Assembly: GCF_024464655.1 (NCBI RefSeq)
Contig: NZ_JANHAV010000001.1
Coordinates: forward strand, 558,001 to 622,000
Source of the DNA: Halobellus inordinatus
GTDB lineage: Archaea > Halobacteriota > Halobacteria > Halobacteriales > Haloferacaceae
Direction: 5' to 3'
DNA: 64,000 nt
Below are positions 52,357 to 60,573 of the stretch, piece after piece (the stretch's first letter is position 1; the number at the start of each line of letters is the position of its first letter). The notes beneath the pieces are model-generated. The model did not search any database and had not been told where the DNA came from. It was given only the letters and a program-made list of their open reading frames with translations. The translations under genes were made by a program, and so were the position numbers.

Positions 52357-52862
52357 TGGACGTCGATATCGTCCTCGTCGCCGCCGTCGCGGAGAACGGC
52401 ACCATCGGTCGCGACGGCGGGATGCCGTGGCACTTCAGCGAGGATCTGGCGCACTTCAAACAGACGACGACGGGCCACCCGGTGATCGTCGGTCGCAAGA
52501 CCTACGAGACGGTCGTCGACGCGCTCGGCGAACCGTTCCCTGGCCGGACGAGCGTCGTGCTCACCTCGCAGTCGCTCGACCTGCCGGCGGGTGCCGTCGT
52601 CGCCAACTCCGTCGAGGAGGCGATCGACCTGGCCTGCGTCGACGCAGCCGAGCGAGGGGTCGAGACGGCGTACGTCGCCGGCGGCGGCCGCGTCTACGAG
52701 CAGTTCCTCCCGCACGCGTCTCGGATGGTGCTCACCGAGATTCACGGCGCCTACGAGGGCGACACAGCCTTCCCGGCGTGGGACGACGACGAGTGGGTCG
52801 AAGTCGACCGCGACGACCGCGACCAGTTCGATTTCGTGACCTACGAGCGGCGACGGGAGTGA
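52356..52862 (+). CDS. folA: Dihydrofolate reductase
   Basis: Reduces dihydrofolate made by ThyA back to tetrahydrofolate. The 168 residues have the N-terminal strand IVLVAAVAENGTIG, the WHFSEDLAHFK segment with the catalytic acid near residue 30, GHPVIVGRKTYETV (NADPH adenine loop), and AGGGRVYEQFLP. ATG 52356 overlaps the thyA stop by one base. It is the hdrB-like gene of haloarchaea, paired with thymidylate synthase. Confidence 0.95.
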   Translation: MDVDIVLVAAVAENGTIGRDGGMPWHFSEDLAHFKQTTTGHPVIVGRKTYETVVDALGEPFPGRTSVVLTSQSLDLPAGAVVANSVEEAIDLACVDAAERGVETAYVAGGGRVYEQFLPHASRMVLTEIHGAYEGDTAFPAWDDDEWVEVDRDDRDQFDFVTYERRRE

Positions 52863-52965
52863 CGCCGCCGCCACGTCGCCACCACGTCGCCGTCTTGGCC
52901 CGGCGACGCGCCGAACGCAAACTGCACCGGGATTTTTGTCGCGAGCAGTTCAACACGGCGGTCGT

Positions 52966-53148
52966 ATGACTGCCACCTTCGAGGTGTACGAGGATCAGGC
53001 CGGAGAGTACCGCTGGCGGCTCGTTCACTCCAACGGGAACATCATCGCCGACAGCGGGGAGGGATACGCGACGAAGCAGAAGGCAAAGCAGGGCATCGAG
53101 AGCGTCAAACAGAACGCTCCCGACGCCGACGTCGTCGAAGCCGAGTAG
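52966..53148 (+). CDS. DUF1508 (YegP/HVO_2922-like) small protein
   Basis: The 60-residue product contains one DUF1508 unit: FEVYEDQAGEYRWRLVHSNGNIIADSGEGYATKQKAK (quoted in parts), a three-stranded sheet with a helix. ATG 52966 follows a GATTTTTG box by about 30 bases. Haloarchaeal single-repeat members form dimers; the function of the family is unknown. Confidence 0.85.
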   Translation: MTATFEVYEDQAGEYRWRLVHSNGNIIADSGEGYATKQKAKQGIESVKQNAPDADVVEAE

Positions 53149-53259
53149 CGGCGACGCGCCGCCTCGGTGCTGGTAGCACGGCCCTTCTCGGACCGTCGGT
53201 TCCGGTAATATCGTGTGCCGGTGGTGGCTTTATCCGTCCCCGGGTCGGAGTAGGGGTAT

Positions 53260-54018
53260 ATGAACCGAAACGACCAGCAGGCGTACGATCGGGGGACGTC
53301 GCTCTTCTCCCCGGACGGACGCATCTATCAGGTCGAGTACGCGCGCGAAGCGGTCAAACGCGGTGCGCCGAGTCTCGGCATCCGCACCACGGACGGGGTC
53401 GTCCTCGCTGCGCAGCGTCGGACCAGTTCGTCGCTGATGGAGGGCGAGAGCATCGAGAAATTGCACAAACTCGACGACTATCTCGGCGCGGCCTCGGCCG
53501 GGCACGTCGCCGACGCCCGCCGATTGATCGACGACGCGCGGACGGCCGCCCAGCGCAACCGACTGCGGTACGGCGAACCGCTCGGCGTGGAGACGCTCAC
53601 GAAGACGCTGTCGGACGAGATTCAGGAGACCACCCAGTACGGTGGTACGCGCCCGTTCGGTGCCGCGCTCTTGGTCGCCGGGATGGACGGAGAGCGTCCG
53701 GATGCCCGCCCGCGACTCTTCCAGACCGATCCGTCGGGTGCACCCCAAGAGTGGCGCGCCGTCGCGATCGGCTCCGGGCGCGACGACATCCAGGAGTTCC
53801 TCGAAGAGCACTGGTCGGAGGAGCTCTCTCTCGACGACGGCGTCTCGATCGCCGTTCGCGCACTCTTAGAATCCGACGGCGAACTCGCCGCCGAGAGCGT
53901 GAGCGTCGCGACGATTACGCCCGATGGATACGAAGCAGTCGCAGAGAGCGACGTCGCAGAGATCATCGCCGAACACGCTCCCGAGAGCGACGACGACGAA
54001 GCCGGCGAGAGACAGTAA
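53260..54018 (+). CDS. Proteasome alpha-type subunit
   Basis: Forms the outer rings of the 20S proteasome and gates access to the beta chamber. The 252 residues start with the alpha signature YDRGTSLFSPDGRIYQVEYAREAVKRG, then SLGIRTTDGVVLAAQRR and the GGTRPFGAALLVAG motif. There is no active-site Thr, as expected for an alpha subunit. Haloarchaea usually have two alpha genes (psmA and psmC); the divergent stretch LAAQRRTSSSLMEGESIEK makes a psmC-type copy likely, but I do not assign a name. The C-terminus is acidic. Confidence 0.9.
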   Translation: MNRNDQQAYDRGTSLFSPDGRIYQVEYAREAVKRGAPSLGIRTTDGVVLAAQRRTSSSLMEGESIEKLHKLDDYLGAASAGHVADARRLIDDARTAAQRNRLRYGEPLGVETLTKTLSDEIQETTQYGGTRPFGAALLVAGMDGERPDARPRLFQTDPSGAPQEWRAVAIGSGRDDIQEFLEEHWSEELSLDDGVSIAVRALLESDGELAAESVSVATITPDGYEAVAESDVAEIIAEHAPESDDDEAGERQ

Positions 54019-54081
54019 CTCGGCCGGAGTCCGTCTGCAGTCGCCGTATTTGGGTACGAGACACCACGGCACGGCGCGGGC

Positions 54082-54097
54082 AAAACGGAACCGTTTT
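54082..54097. promoter_or_regulatory. Palindrome between proteasome gene and tRNA-Glu
   Basis: AAAACGG-AA-CCGTTTT is a perfect 7-base palindrome about 34 bases before the tRNA gene. Followed by ACA, its right arm can serve as the TATA box of the tRNA gene. It might also end transcription of the proteasome gene as a small hairpin. It is too short to decide. Confidence 0.4.
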
Positions 54098-54130
54098 ACA
54101 CATCCCGGAGATACGGAAAAGTGCAGCAGC

Positions 54131-54205
54131 GCTCCGTTGGTGTAGTCCGGCCAATCATCTTGCCCTCTCACGGCAAGGACCAGGGTTCGAATCCCTGACG
54201 GAGCA
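54131..54205 (+). tRNA. tRNA-Glu(CTC)
   Basis: A 75-base gene that folds into a cloverleaf. The acceptor stem is GCTCCGT / ACGGAGC with discriminator A; the anticodon stem is TTGCC / GGCAA with loop CTCTCAC, so the anticodon is CTC (54167-54169), decoding GAG. The T arm CAGGG-TTCGAAT-CCCTG is intact. No intron is seen and CCA is not encoded. No repeat of the 3' end was found nearby, so there is no sign that it serves as an integration site in this window. Confidence 0.93.
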
Positions 54206-54294
54206 CTTCTCCGGATTCTCGACGTCCGTACTGAGGGGACTGTGCTGTCTGTCACTACAGATGGCTTATCTGCGACGGGTCCATCAGCTGCCGT

Positions 54295-55044
54295 ATGGCA
54301 GTAGACGACGACACGAGCGACGCCGAGGCCCCTCTCTCGGGCGAGCGCGTGCAACACGGGACGGGCGTCACCTCGAACCGAGCGTTCCCGACGAACGCGT
54401 ATCCGCAGCATCTCGATCCGTTCGTGCTCTTCGAGCGGTTCTACATCGAGCCTGACAAGGGGTTTCCGATGCACCCACACGAGGGGTTCGAGATCGTCTC
54501 GTACCTGCTCGAGGGAGGGATGGACCACGAGGACTCGCTGGGCGTCGCAAACACCGCCACCGAAGGTGACGTAATGCGCGTCACCACCGGCAGCGGGATC
54601 CGACACTCGGAGTTCCCGGCGGACGGAGCCGCCTGTAACGGTCTCCAGCTCTGGGTGAACCTCCCCCGCGCTCGGAAAGACATTGATCCAGGATACGCCG
54701 ACGCAGATGCCGAGGAACTTCCCACCGAGTCCCGACCGGGAGCGACCATCACGACGGTCGTCGGCGAGGGCTCGCCGATCGAGTTGCAGACGCCGATGGA
54801 GTACCTCGACGTGCGCGTGACGGACCGCTGGACGTGGTCGGTCGCGGACGGCTGGTCGGGCTTTCTCTACGGTGTCGACGGCACCGGGCGCGTCGACGGG
54901 TGGTCGTTCGGCGAAGGCGATGTCGTTCCACTCGTCGACGCTCGGGACGTCGAGGTCGCGACTGACTCCGGACTACGGGTCGTCGCCGTCGCCGGCCACC
55001 CTCACGACGAACCGATCCGACAGCGTGGGCCGTTCGTCTTCTGA
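54295..55044 (+). CDS. Pirin-family cupin protein
   Basis: The 249 residues contain the pirin N-terminal cupin with metal ligands in PMHPHEGFEIVSYLLEG (two His and a Glu) and MDHEDS (His). A second, degenerate cupin lies in the C-terminal half, ending in HPHDEPIRQRGPFVF. Pirins bind Fe and act as quercetinase-like dioxygenases or regulators; the archaeal function is unknown. A GGCTTATC box lies about 30 bases before the ATG. The TetR gene follows 57 bases later on the same strand. Confidence 0.92.
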   Translation: MAVDDDTSDAEAPLSGERVQHGTGVTSNRAFPTNAYPQHLDPFVLFERFYIEPDKGFPMHPHEGFEIVSYLLEGGMDHEDSLGVANTATEGDVMRVTTGSGIRHSEFPADGAACNGLQLWVNLPRARKDIDPGYADADAEELPTESRPGATITTVVGEGSPIELQTPMEYLDVRVTDRWTWSVADGWSGFLYGVDGTGRVDGWSFGEGDVVPLVDARDVEVATDSGLRVVAVAGHPHDEPIRQRGPFVF

Positions 55045-55101
55045 CAGCGGGACAGACACGATGGGAGAAAACGATTTGTGTTGCTCTCGTGAAAGCGATG
55101 T

Positions 55102-55716
55102 ATGAGCGGATCGGACGGGAGCGTCGCCGCCGACGATACCTGCGAGCAGATTATGGAGGCAACGTTCCGAGCAGTGAGCAAACACGGGTACAAGGACCTG
55201 CGCGTCCGCGACATCGGCGAGGAGATGGAGCTGTCGCGGCAGGTGATTCACTACCACTTCGACGGCAAGTACGATCTGTTATCCGCGTTTCTGCAGTACG
55301 TCATCGAGCAGTACGAGGGCAGCGTCGACGTGGATGGGGATGCGGCGCCGCGTGCCGAACTGGACGCTCGAATCGATCAGTGTCTGCTCGGCCCGCAGTT
55401 CGAGGAGTTCACGCACTGGGACCGAATGAAGGTGTATCACGAACTGTTCGCGTACGCACAGCACGACGACGAACACCAGGATATCTTCAACGATCACTAC
55501 GAGCACATTCGACAGAGCATCGTCGAGGTCATCGAAGCGGGCATCGAGCAGGACGTCTTCCGAGAGGTGGACGCAGAGCTGATGGGACAACTCATCACTG
55601 ACGTAATCCACGCGGCTCGTGAACGTCGACTCGCCCTCGATCACGAGGACGCGCCGGCAGAGGCACGACGAGCCATCGACGCGTTCGTTCTCGATTCGTT
55701 GGAGCCGACGCAGTAG
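55102..55716 (+). CDS. TetR/AcrR-family transcriptional regulator
   Basis: A 204-residue regulator. The N-terminal helix-turn-helix (about 12-60) reads CEQIMEATFRAVSKHGYKDLRVRDIGEEMELSRQVIHYHFDGKYDLL in parts, typical of TetR. The remainder is an all-helical ligand and dimer domain ending in a long final helix. It sits downstream of the pirin gene and may control it or the converging flavoprotein. The palindrome at 56402 would suit a dimeric repressor, but linking the two is inference. Confidence 0.9.
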   Translation: MSGSDGSVAADDTCEQIMEATFRAVSKHGYKDLRVRDIGEEMELSRQVIHYHFDGKYDLLSAFLQYVIEQYEGSVDVDGDAAPRAELDARIDQCLLGPQFEEFTHWDRMKVYHELFAYAQHDDEHQDIFNDHYEHIRQSIVEVIEAGIEQDVFREVDAELMGQLITDVIHAARERRLALDHEDAPAEARRAIDAFVLDSLEPTQ

Positions 55717-55809
55717 CTGCGGTAATCAGTTCGGAGTCGGATCGGGTGAGAATCCGGAGAAGCGAGAGAGGCCGCGACCACGTCGGTCGCGGTGTGGTGG
55801 GTGCGAGCG

Positions 55810-56370
55810 TTACAGTTCGGGGACGTCCGACGGCATATCGAAGTCGTGGTAGTACTCGCCTTTCTCCTTCGAGAGGATGTCGAGGACGGCGGCCGCACCG
55901 TCGCCAGCCGCGATGACAGCCTGCCACTTCTCCGCGCGACCCATCGCGCCGGTAGCGTACACATTTTCGACCGACGTCTCCATATCGAGGTTCACGTCGA
56001 CGACGTCCTCCTCGGTGAACGCACAGCCGAGGTCCTCGGCGAGGTCTCGGGCCCCACCCGTGGCGAGGACGACGTAGTCGGCGGTGTACTCGTCGTCGGC
56101 CGTGGAGACGACGAATCCGTCGTCAGTCCGTTCGACGTCCGTGACCTCGGCGTCGTGTAGTGCAGCGCCGCGGTCGCGGGCCTGACCGCGCGAAATCTTG
56201 AGGAACTCGTCGCCGCTGATGCTTCGCACTGCGGGATAGTTGAACAGATGCGCCTTGTGCATCCACGACTCGTCGGTATCGAAGACTATCGTTTCGAGAT
56301 CGTTCTTTGCAGCGTACAGGGCTGCGCTCAGTCCAGCGGGACCGCCGCCAACGATTGCTACGTCTACCAT
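55810..56370 (-). CDS. Small FAD/NAD(P)-binding oxidoreductase (thioredoxin-reductase-like, single domain)
   Basis: The 186 residues begin with VDVAIVGGGPAGLSAALYA (FAD Rossmann GGGPAG) and end with the second FAD motif VENVYATGAMGRAEKWQAVIAAGDGAAAVLDIL. It is far shorter than thioredoxin reductase (about 310-340). The NADPH domain and the CxxC redox pair are missing, so the FAD domain is essentially alone. This is a known haloarchaeal arrangement, and the electron route is unknown. The promoter is overlapped by a perfect 18-base palindrome, suggesting tight repression. The gene converges with the TetR gene. Confidence 0.82.
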   Translation of the reverse strand: MVDVAIVGGGPAGLSAALYAAKNDLETIVFDTDESWMHKAHLFNYPAVRSISGDEFLKISRGQARDRGAALHDAEVTDVERTDDGFVVSTADDEYTADYVVLATGGARDLAEDLGCAFTEEDVVDVNLDMETSVENVYATGAMGRAEKWQAVIAAGDGAAAVLDILSKEKGEYYHDFDMPSDVPEL

Positions 56371-56401
56371 CGTCGAAGACAGGGTACGCTCGAAAGAAGT
56401 A

Positions 56402-56419
56402 TTTTACCATCTGGTAAAA
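56402..56419. promoter_or_regulatory. Palindromic operator over the flavoprotein promoter
   Basis: TTTTACCA-TC-TGGTAAAA is a perfect 8+8 palindrome 32-49 bases before the flavoprotein ATG. Read towards that gene, its near half followed by TACTT forms GGTAAAATAC, which also looks like the TATA box. A dimeric regulator bound here would block promoter recognition. No second copy was found in the window. Confidence 0.65.
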
Positions 56420-56606
56420 ATCGGCAAACGGTGCGGAGACGACGAATTTTCTCCGATGGTCTGGCTCTTCAAGACGTGTCGAGCGGCTAGACGTGTCGGC
56501 TGTCTAATTCCGCGCTCCTGTGGAGGGTATCTGTCGCGTCGGAGATTCCGTTCGGCCTGTCCCCTCTCGACCAAGACTTTTCAGCCGCGAACGACAATGT
56601 TAGAGT

Positions 56607-56762
56607 ATGCCACACAATCAAGATACCGAGGGCGACACCGGCGGGGTCATCTCGGAGTACGAATGTCTCCAGTGCGGCAGCATCGTCCACTCGGAGACGC
56701 ATCCCGGCGTCTGTTCGGAGTGCGGCGGCGAGTTCCAGAACCGAGCGAAGTCGCTCGAATGA
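56607..56762 (+). CDS. 51-residue rubredoxin-like zinc-ribbon protein
   Basis: ATG 56607 to TGA 56760-56762. CLQCGSIVHSETHPGVCSECGGEFQN (given in parts as CLQCG and CSECGG) contains two CxxC knuckles about 15 residues apart, like the C-terminal metal site of rubrerythrin. Haloarchaea encode many such 'rubrerythrin-like domain' micro-proteins. It may bind zinc or iron; it has no di-iron domain of its own. The neighbouring small flavoprotein is a possible redox partner by position only. Confidence 0.75.
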   Translation: MPHNQDTEGDTGGVISEYECLQCGSIVHSETHPGVCSECGGEFQNRAKSLE

Positions 56763-56883
56763 TACGCCCGCGTCGTTCGTCGCCTCTCGTCACCGTGCCC
56801 GCCCCCAGCGACTGAGCTGGCGACCGCGACATACCGTTCGCGAGTCAACACACATATCCACGTCCCTCCGCCATACCGCAGTG

Positions 56884-57315
56884 ATGACGAGAGAGATGGG
56901 ACGCGCCGAGATCGACGACCTGCTGCAGGCGCGCGGCGCGGGCGTGTTGTCGCTGACAGACGGGACCGAAACCTACGGGATCCCCGAGTCGTTCGGTTAC
57001 GATGGCGAACTGCTCTACTTTCAGTTGGTCTATGACGGCGATAGCGAGAAGATGCAGCTAATGGAGTCGACGGAGACCGCCTCCTTTACGGTCTTTACCG
57101 AAGAGCCCGCCGAGAGCGTGCTCGTCCGTGGCGCCCTCGAACGCGTCCCGGAGACCGCACAGACGCGGGCCGCGACCGCAATCGCCGAGAACGCCAACAT
57201 TCCGACGCTGAACGTGTTTCCGAACACTGGCCCCGACGACCTCGCGATGGCGTTCTTCCAGTTGATCCCAGAAGAGCTCTCGGGCCGAAAATTCAACGAC
57301 CGCGTGCCGAAGTAA
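56884..57315 (+). CDS. Pyridoxamine 5'-phosphate oxidase-like protein (paralog)
   Basis: ATG 56884 (a GTG lies one codon earlier) gives 143 residues of the split-barrel flavin-binding group. The start MGRAEIDDLLQARGAGVLSL parallels the 32.4-32.9 kb paralog, followed by GTETYGIPESFGYDGELLYFQLVYD. The C-terminal part (FFQLIPEELSGRKF) keeps the usual final strand. It probably binds FMN or F420; the substrate is unknown. Confidence 0.82.
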   Translation: MTREMGRAEIDDLLQARGAGVLSLTDGTETYGIPESFGYDGELLYFQLVYDGDSEKMQLMESTETASFTVFTEEPAESVLVRGALERVPETAQTRAATAIAENANIPTLNVFPNTGPDDLAMAFFQLIPEELSGRKFNDRVPK

Positions 57316-57427
57316 CCGACTTCCGACCGTTCTCTCGGCCTTCTCGCTCGTCACTACGACAGTACCTCATTGGGCCAGACGGAGGCTCACGAACGCATCG
57401 TAGCGACGCCTCTTGCAGGTCCCCGCC

Positions 57428-58345
57428 TCAGGCTGCGACTCCCGGTCCTAGCGTCACCAGCGCCACCCCAACGGCCACCAGTACGGCCCCGGCGACGACA
57501 CCGCGCGTGACTCGTTCGAGATCCCGCAGGAGGAAGTACGCGAAGACGGTCGTGAAAAGCGGTGCCGTCGACGCCAGCGATTCGACGATCGCGACGCGAC
57601 CCGCTGGCAGTGCGAGCGCCCCGAACAGCGATAGCAGGGCGACAGCAGTGAGCGCGCCGCTGGCGGCGAAGTAGCCGTACGATCGGCGATCGGCGGACTG
57701 GAAGCCACGCGTCCCGCGGATCACAGCGTAGGTGAGGAAGACGACCAGCGCACCTGCCTCGTTGAGCGCGACGGCTTGGAGGACGTCCGCCCCGCCCGTC
57801 CCGAGCCCGAACCGTCGGAGGACGTTCCCGAACGCGAACAATGCCCCAGACGCCAGCGGGTAGAACAGATCACGTGACTCCCAGCCGGCGAGGTCGCCGC
57901 CTTTCGCGAGGCTGAGGACGACCAAGCCCGCGACGAGAACGACGATTCCGACCGCCGTACTGAGCGAGATCGGTTCTCCAAGTAGGCCGAAAGCGAAGAC
58001 GGTCGCGAACAGCGGGCGTGCGCTCACGACCGCACTGTTGATGCTCGCGCCGACGCGGTCGACACCGACGAAGATGGCCAGGCGGCCGAGAGCCGTCCCC
58101 GTCGCGCCGGCGAACAGGAACAGCCCCGCCGTCGACGGGTCGAGGCCGGCGAGAACGTCGCTCCCACGGAGCGCGAGTAGGGCCACGAGAAACAGCGAGA
58201 GATCGACGACGACCACGACCAGCGCCGCCTGCAGGGCGGTGCCGTCGAGCGACATCCCCCGCTTGTCTAGCACTGGTGTGAATCCCCAGATGACTGCCGG
58301 GAGGAGCGCAAGGAGGTACACCATCACGTCGGAACCGAGGACCAT
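57428..58345 (-). CDS. EamA/DMT-family transporter
   Basis: A drug/metabolite-type carrier with ten predicted helices in two EamA repeats of about 140 residues. I chose ATG 58345 because a TTCATATCC box lies about 27 bases upstream, fitting a leaderless transcript; GTG 58402 overlaps the previous stop and would add a polar tail. The product starts MVLGSDVMVYLLALLPAVIWG and includes the conserved WGFTPVLDKRG. The substrate is unknown. It lies next to a decayed nuclease gene and may be part of the accessory segment. Confidence 0.85.
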   Translation of the reverse strand: MVLGSDVMVYLLALLPAVIWGFTPVLDKRGMSLDGTALQAALVVVVVDLSLFLVALLALRGSDVLAGLDPSTAGLFLFAGATGTALGRLAIFVGVDRVGASINSAVVSARPLFATVFAFGLLGEPISLSTAVGIVVLVAGLVVLSLAKGGDLAGWESRDLFYPLASGALFAFGNVLRRFGLGTGGADVLQAVALNEAGALVVFLTYAVIRGTRGFQSADRRSYGYFAASGALTAVALLSLFGALALPAGRVAIVESLASTAPLFTTVFAYFLLRDLERVTRGVVAGAVLVAVGVALVTLGPGVAA

Positions 58346-58398
58346 AGCCGGTCTCCGAGCGGCCCGGATATGAACGTGTTCTTTCGTTGTCTCGATAG

Positions 58399-59477
58399 TC
58401 ACAGTTGTACGCCTGCACGCACCTGATCGTACTCTTCGCTGACGTCGCGGAAGTCGTCGAGAATGTCCTCGTCTAACTCCTCACGGTACTCCGCGAGCAG
58501 CTCGTTCGCCTTCTCGGGGAACGCACTGAACTCCTCGTGCAGTTCGGTCTGCTCGATCACGTCCTCATAGCGCGACCGAACGCTGTCCTCGCTGCAGCGC
58601 TCGAACGTCGCCAGCCCGTCGTCGGTCTCCTCGGGCGGCACGATCCCGTCATCGATCAGACTCCGCGCCCGCCGGTCGTCGGTGTCCTCCTGGACGCCGA
58701 AGACCACGCAGGTGTAGTCGTCGTAGAACTCGTCGGTGATCTCCTCTTGCTTCTCTTTGATGACCTCCCGCGCGTCGTCGATGATCGAGACGAAGTTCTC
58801 GTACTGGAACGTCCGAAGCAGCGTCGCGACCAGCTCGCGCTCGTCTTCCGTGACGACCTCGGTCGGCGGTCGATTCGCGCCCGTCGCGTTGTCGAAAAGC
58901 GTCAGAAAGACCGGGCGCAGATCGACGCCCTCGATGATGTTGTGCGTGTACGAGTCCGGGTCGTAGCGGACGAAGATCCACCGCAGGCCGTCGGTCGCGA
59001 AGCCGAAGTCCGACTCGAACTCCCGCTGACTCAGCCAGCTTTTCACCTGGTCGAGCCCGTGCCCCCGGTTTTCGAGCGGCTTCTTCGGCGGCTCGGCTTC
59101 GATCAGCAGCCGACTCGAATCCACGCTTTCGATGTCCCGCAGCGAGATCGCGTAGTCGGCCTGCTCACCGCGCTCCGCGGTGAGGCTCCCGGCCTCGACC
59201 TATAGTCCTCGTAGCCGAGCGAATCGAGCATCGGCTCGATAACGCGGTTTTTCGTCAGCGTCTCGGGATCCAGTTGGTCGGTGGTGTATCTCGATTTTCG
59301 AACGTACTCTCCCCATCCCCGCGAGAACGTTTTGTCGAGCGTGTCGTCGTCAAGATGCTCGCGAAGCCGGTTGATGCTTCCGGCGATCGCCTCGATAATC
59401 CGGTCTTCCGCTTCTCGCGTAACCTCCGTATCGAACGCAGAGAAGTCGAATTCCGCTTGTGACCCCTGAGTAGACAT
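58399..59477 (-). pseudogene. Frameshifted restriction-type nuclease gene (N-terminal part of a type IIG/I-like enzyme)
   Basis: ATG 59477 opens a frame (FDFSAFDTEVTREAEDRI...LDSLGYEDY) that loses phase at about 59199-59206. The correct continuation is in another frame (EAGSLTAERGEQADYAISL..., then LLIEAEPPKK...GLDQVKSWL) down to TGA 58399. One base inserted, or two lost, would join them into about 358 residues. The restored protein looks like the nuclease-containing N-terminus of Eco57I-like restriction-methylases or HsdR_N, with no methylase domain. The expected E-x-K motif reads E-A-E, so the active site also seems damaged. A sequencing error could explain the frameshift but not the E-x-E. 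Confidence 0.72.
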
Positions 59478-59505
59478 CTGTGAGATGACCCAGGGTTGTC
59501 GCGAG
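59470..59505 (-). repeat. Duplicated 36-base segment, copy at the nuclease-gene start
   Basis: On the minus strand this segment contains the ATG of the nuclease-type pseudogene. It matches 60294-60329 in 30 of 36 positions, in the same orientation. In both copies the frame through it reads SLA-TL-HLT-VY. It seems to be a remnant of a local duplication. Confidence 0.55.
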
Positions 59506-59676
59506 GCTGTACTGAAAGTGGCCGTTAGCCCTCGGCATCGTACCGCGTTCCGGAGAACACCCGGAACGAGGGAGGCATAGATCTGCTCACGAGTGTTCTT
59601 TGCACAAGCGAATCACCCGTCAGAACGAGTGTGCGTTCCTCGCGCAGTGATCCCGAAGTGGCAGCCGGGATCCGAG

Positions 59677-60216
59677 TCACGAACGCCGCCGGACAACCGT
59701 GCCGAGTTGGCTTTTCGGAAGCCACTCGTCGGAGAGGCTGAGCAGCTCATCACGGTCCTCAAACTTCCGCTCGTACTCTCGAAGCCGCTCCACTAGCCGC
59801 CCGTGACGGTCGGTACCGTCTTCTGTGTGTCTGATCCCTCTTTCGAGCGAGTGTATTCTATGTGCGCGTTCCATCAGGGGCCGAGCCGCTGCCGACGATT
59901 CGAACAGAACCGCGTCCGCAGTCTGATTAGAGATGTATCCAACGAACATCGTGGGCGGAGTTCTGTTCGTGGATTCGACCTTCTTCTCGGCCAGCCATTC
60001 CGGCAGTTGAACAAGCAGTTCCTCGGAGTCGAGAAGCCCTAACAACTGCCACAATTTCTGGGTCCGCTGCTCGTCGAGAAGTCCCCGTCTTCTGGCTTCG
60101 TCGAGCGAGACATCGTAGTCGGCGAGAGTCCCTGAATGATACTCACGGGCGAACTCGTCGTACTCGGCGTATTCGGTAATCAGGTCAGCCACTCCATCAT
60201 ACGAGGGGCCGCACAC
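59677..60216 (-). CDS. Hypothetical protein of the accessory segment
   Basis: A 179-residue frame with ATG 60216. It is rich in Glu, Leu and Arg, probably mostly helical, and has no signal peptide or membrane helix. Phrases such as LWQLLGLLDSEELLVQLPEWLAEKK and a terminal LLSLSDEWLP recur as amphipathic helices. It lies between two copies of a short duplicated segment near a decayed restriction-type gene. I recognise no family. It may be a remnant or an uncharacterised defence-region protein. Confidence 0.5.
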   Translation of the reverse strand: MCGPSYDGVADLITEYAEYDEFAREYHSGTLADYDVSLDEARRRGLLDEQRTQKLWQLLGLLDSEELLVQLPEWLAEKKVESTNRTPPTMFVGYISNQTADAVLFESSAAARPLMERAHRIHSLERGIRHTEDGTDRHGRLVERLREYERKFEDRDELLSLSDEWLPKSQLGTVVRRRS

Positions 60217-60293
60217 CCATTACTCCCCGCGTCCATCCGATCACTAACCTCGAACGTCTTGTACCGAGCGTAGAGAAGTCACTTGGTCACCTC

Positions 60294-60329
60294 GTAGACA
60301 CCTGTCAGATGGCGCAGAGTTGCCGCGAG
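60294..60329 (-). repeat. Duplicated 36-base segment, second copy
   Basis: Matches 59470-59505 in 30 of 36 positions and has the same orientation. Here no nuclease frame follows; the equivalent start (GTG TCT ACG) runs into TGA after four codons. It is likely the leftover 5' end of a lost paralog. Confidence 0.55.
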
Positions 60330-60333
60330 CGAC

Positions 60334-60573
60334 TCAGAGTTCGCTTTCGTCCATCTCGATGGGATGGCCGTAGTCTTCCCAGTTATTCGTGGACCAACCG
60401 CATTCAGAACAGGACGTCTTCCCCGAGATTTTGGCATCGCACGCCATACATCGCCACGTACCTCCAATCATAACTACGGTGCCGCCCTCTTTTGCCGAGC
60501 ATTGACTGTCGTTGTGGGTTGTTGGTGAGATCACACGTCCGCAATTTCCGCATTCTACGTGTTTGACGATCAT
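60334..60573 (-). CDS. Small zinc-ribbon protein
   Basis: I chose ATG 60573; the longer frame reads as non-halophilic sequence. The 79 residues have CGNCGRVI at the start and, later, CMACDAKI with CSECGWS, forming two treble-type Cys pairs. This suggests one or two zinc ribbons. The composition is less acidic than core genes, consistent with an accessory region. Function unknown. Confidence 0.55.
   Translation of the reverse strand: MIVKHVECGNCGRVISPTTHNDSQCSAKEGGTVVMIGGTWRCMACDAKISGKTSCSECGWSTNNWEDYGHPIEMDESEL

Noticed and set aside
54131-54205. tRNA-Glu as the attachment site of an integrated element
   Set aside because: No repeat of the tRNA 3' end and no integrase gene found in the 10 kb downstream within the window.
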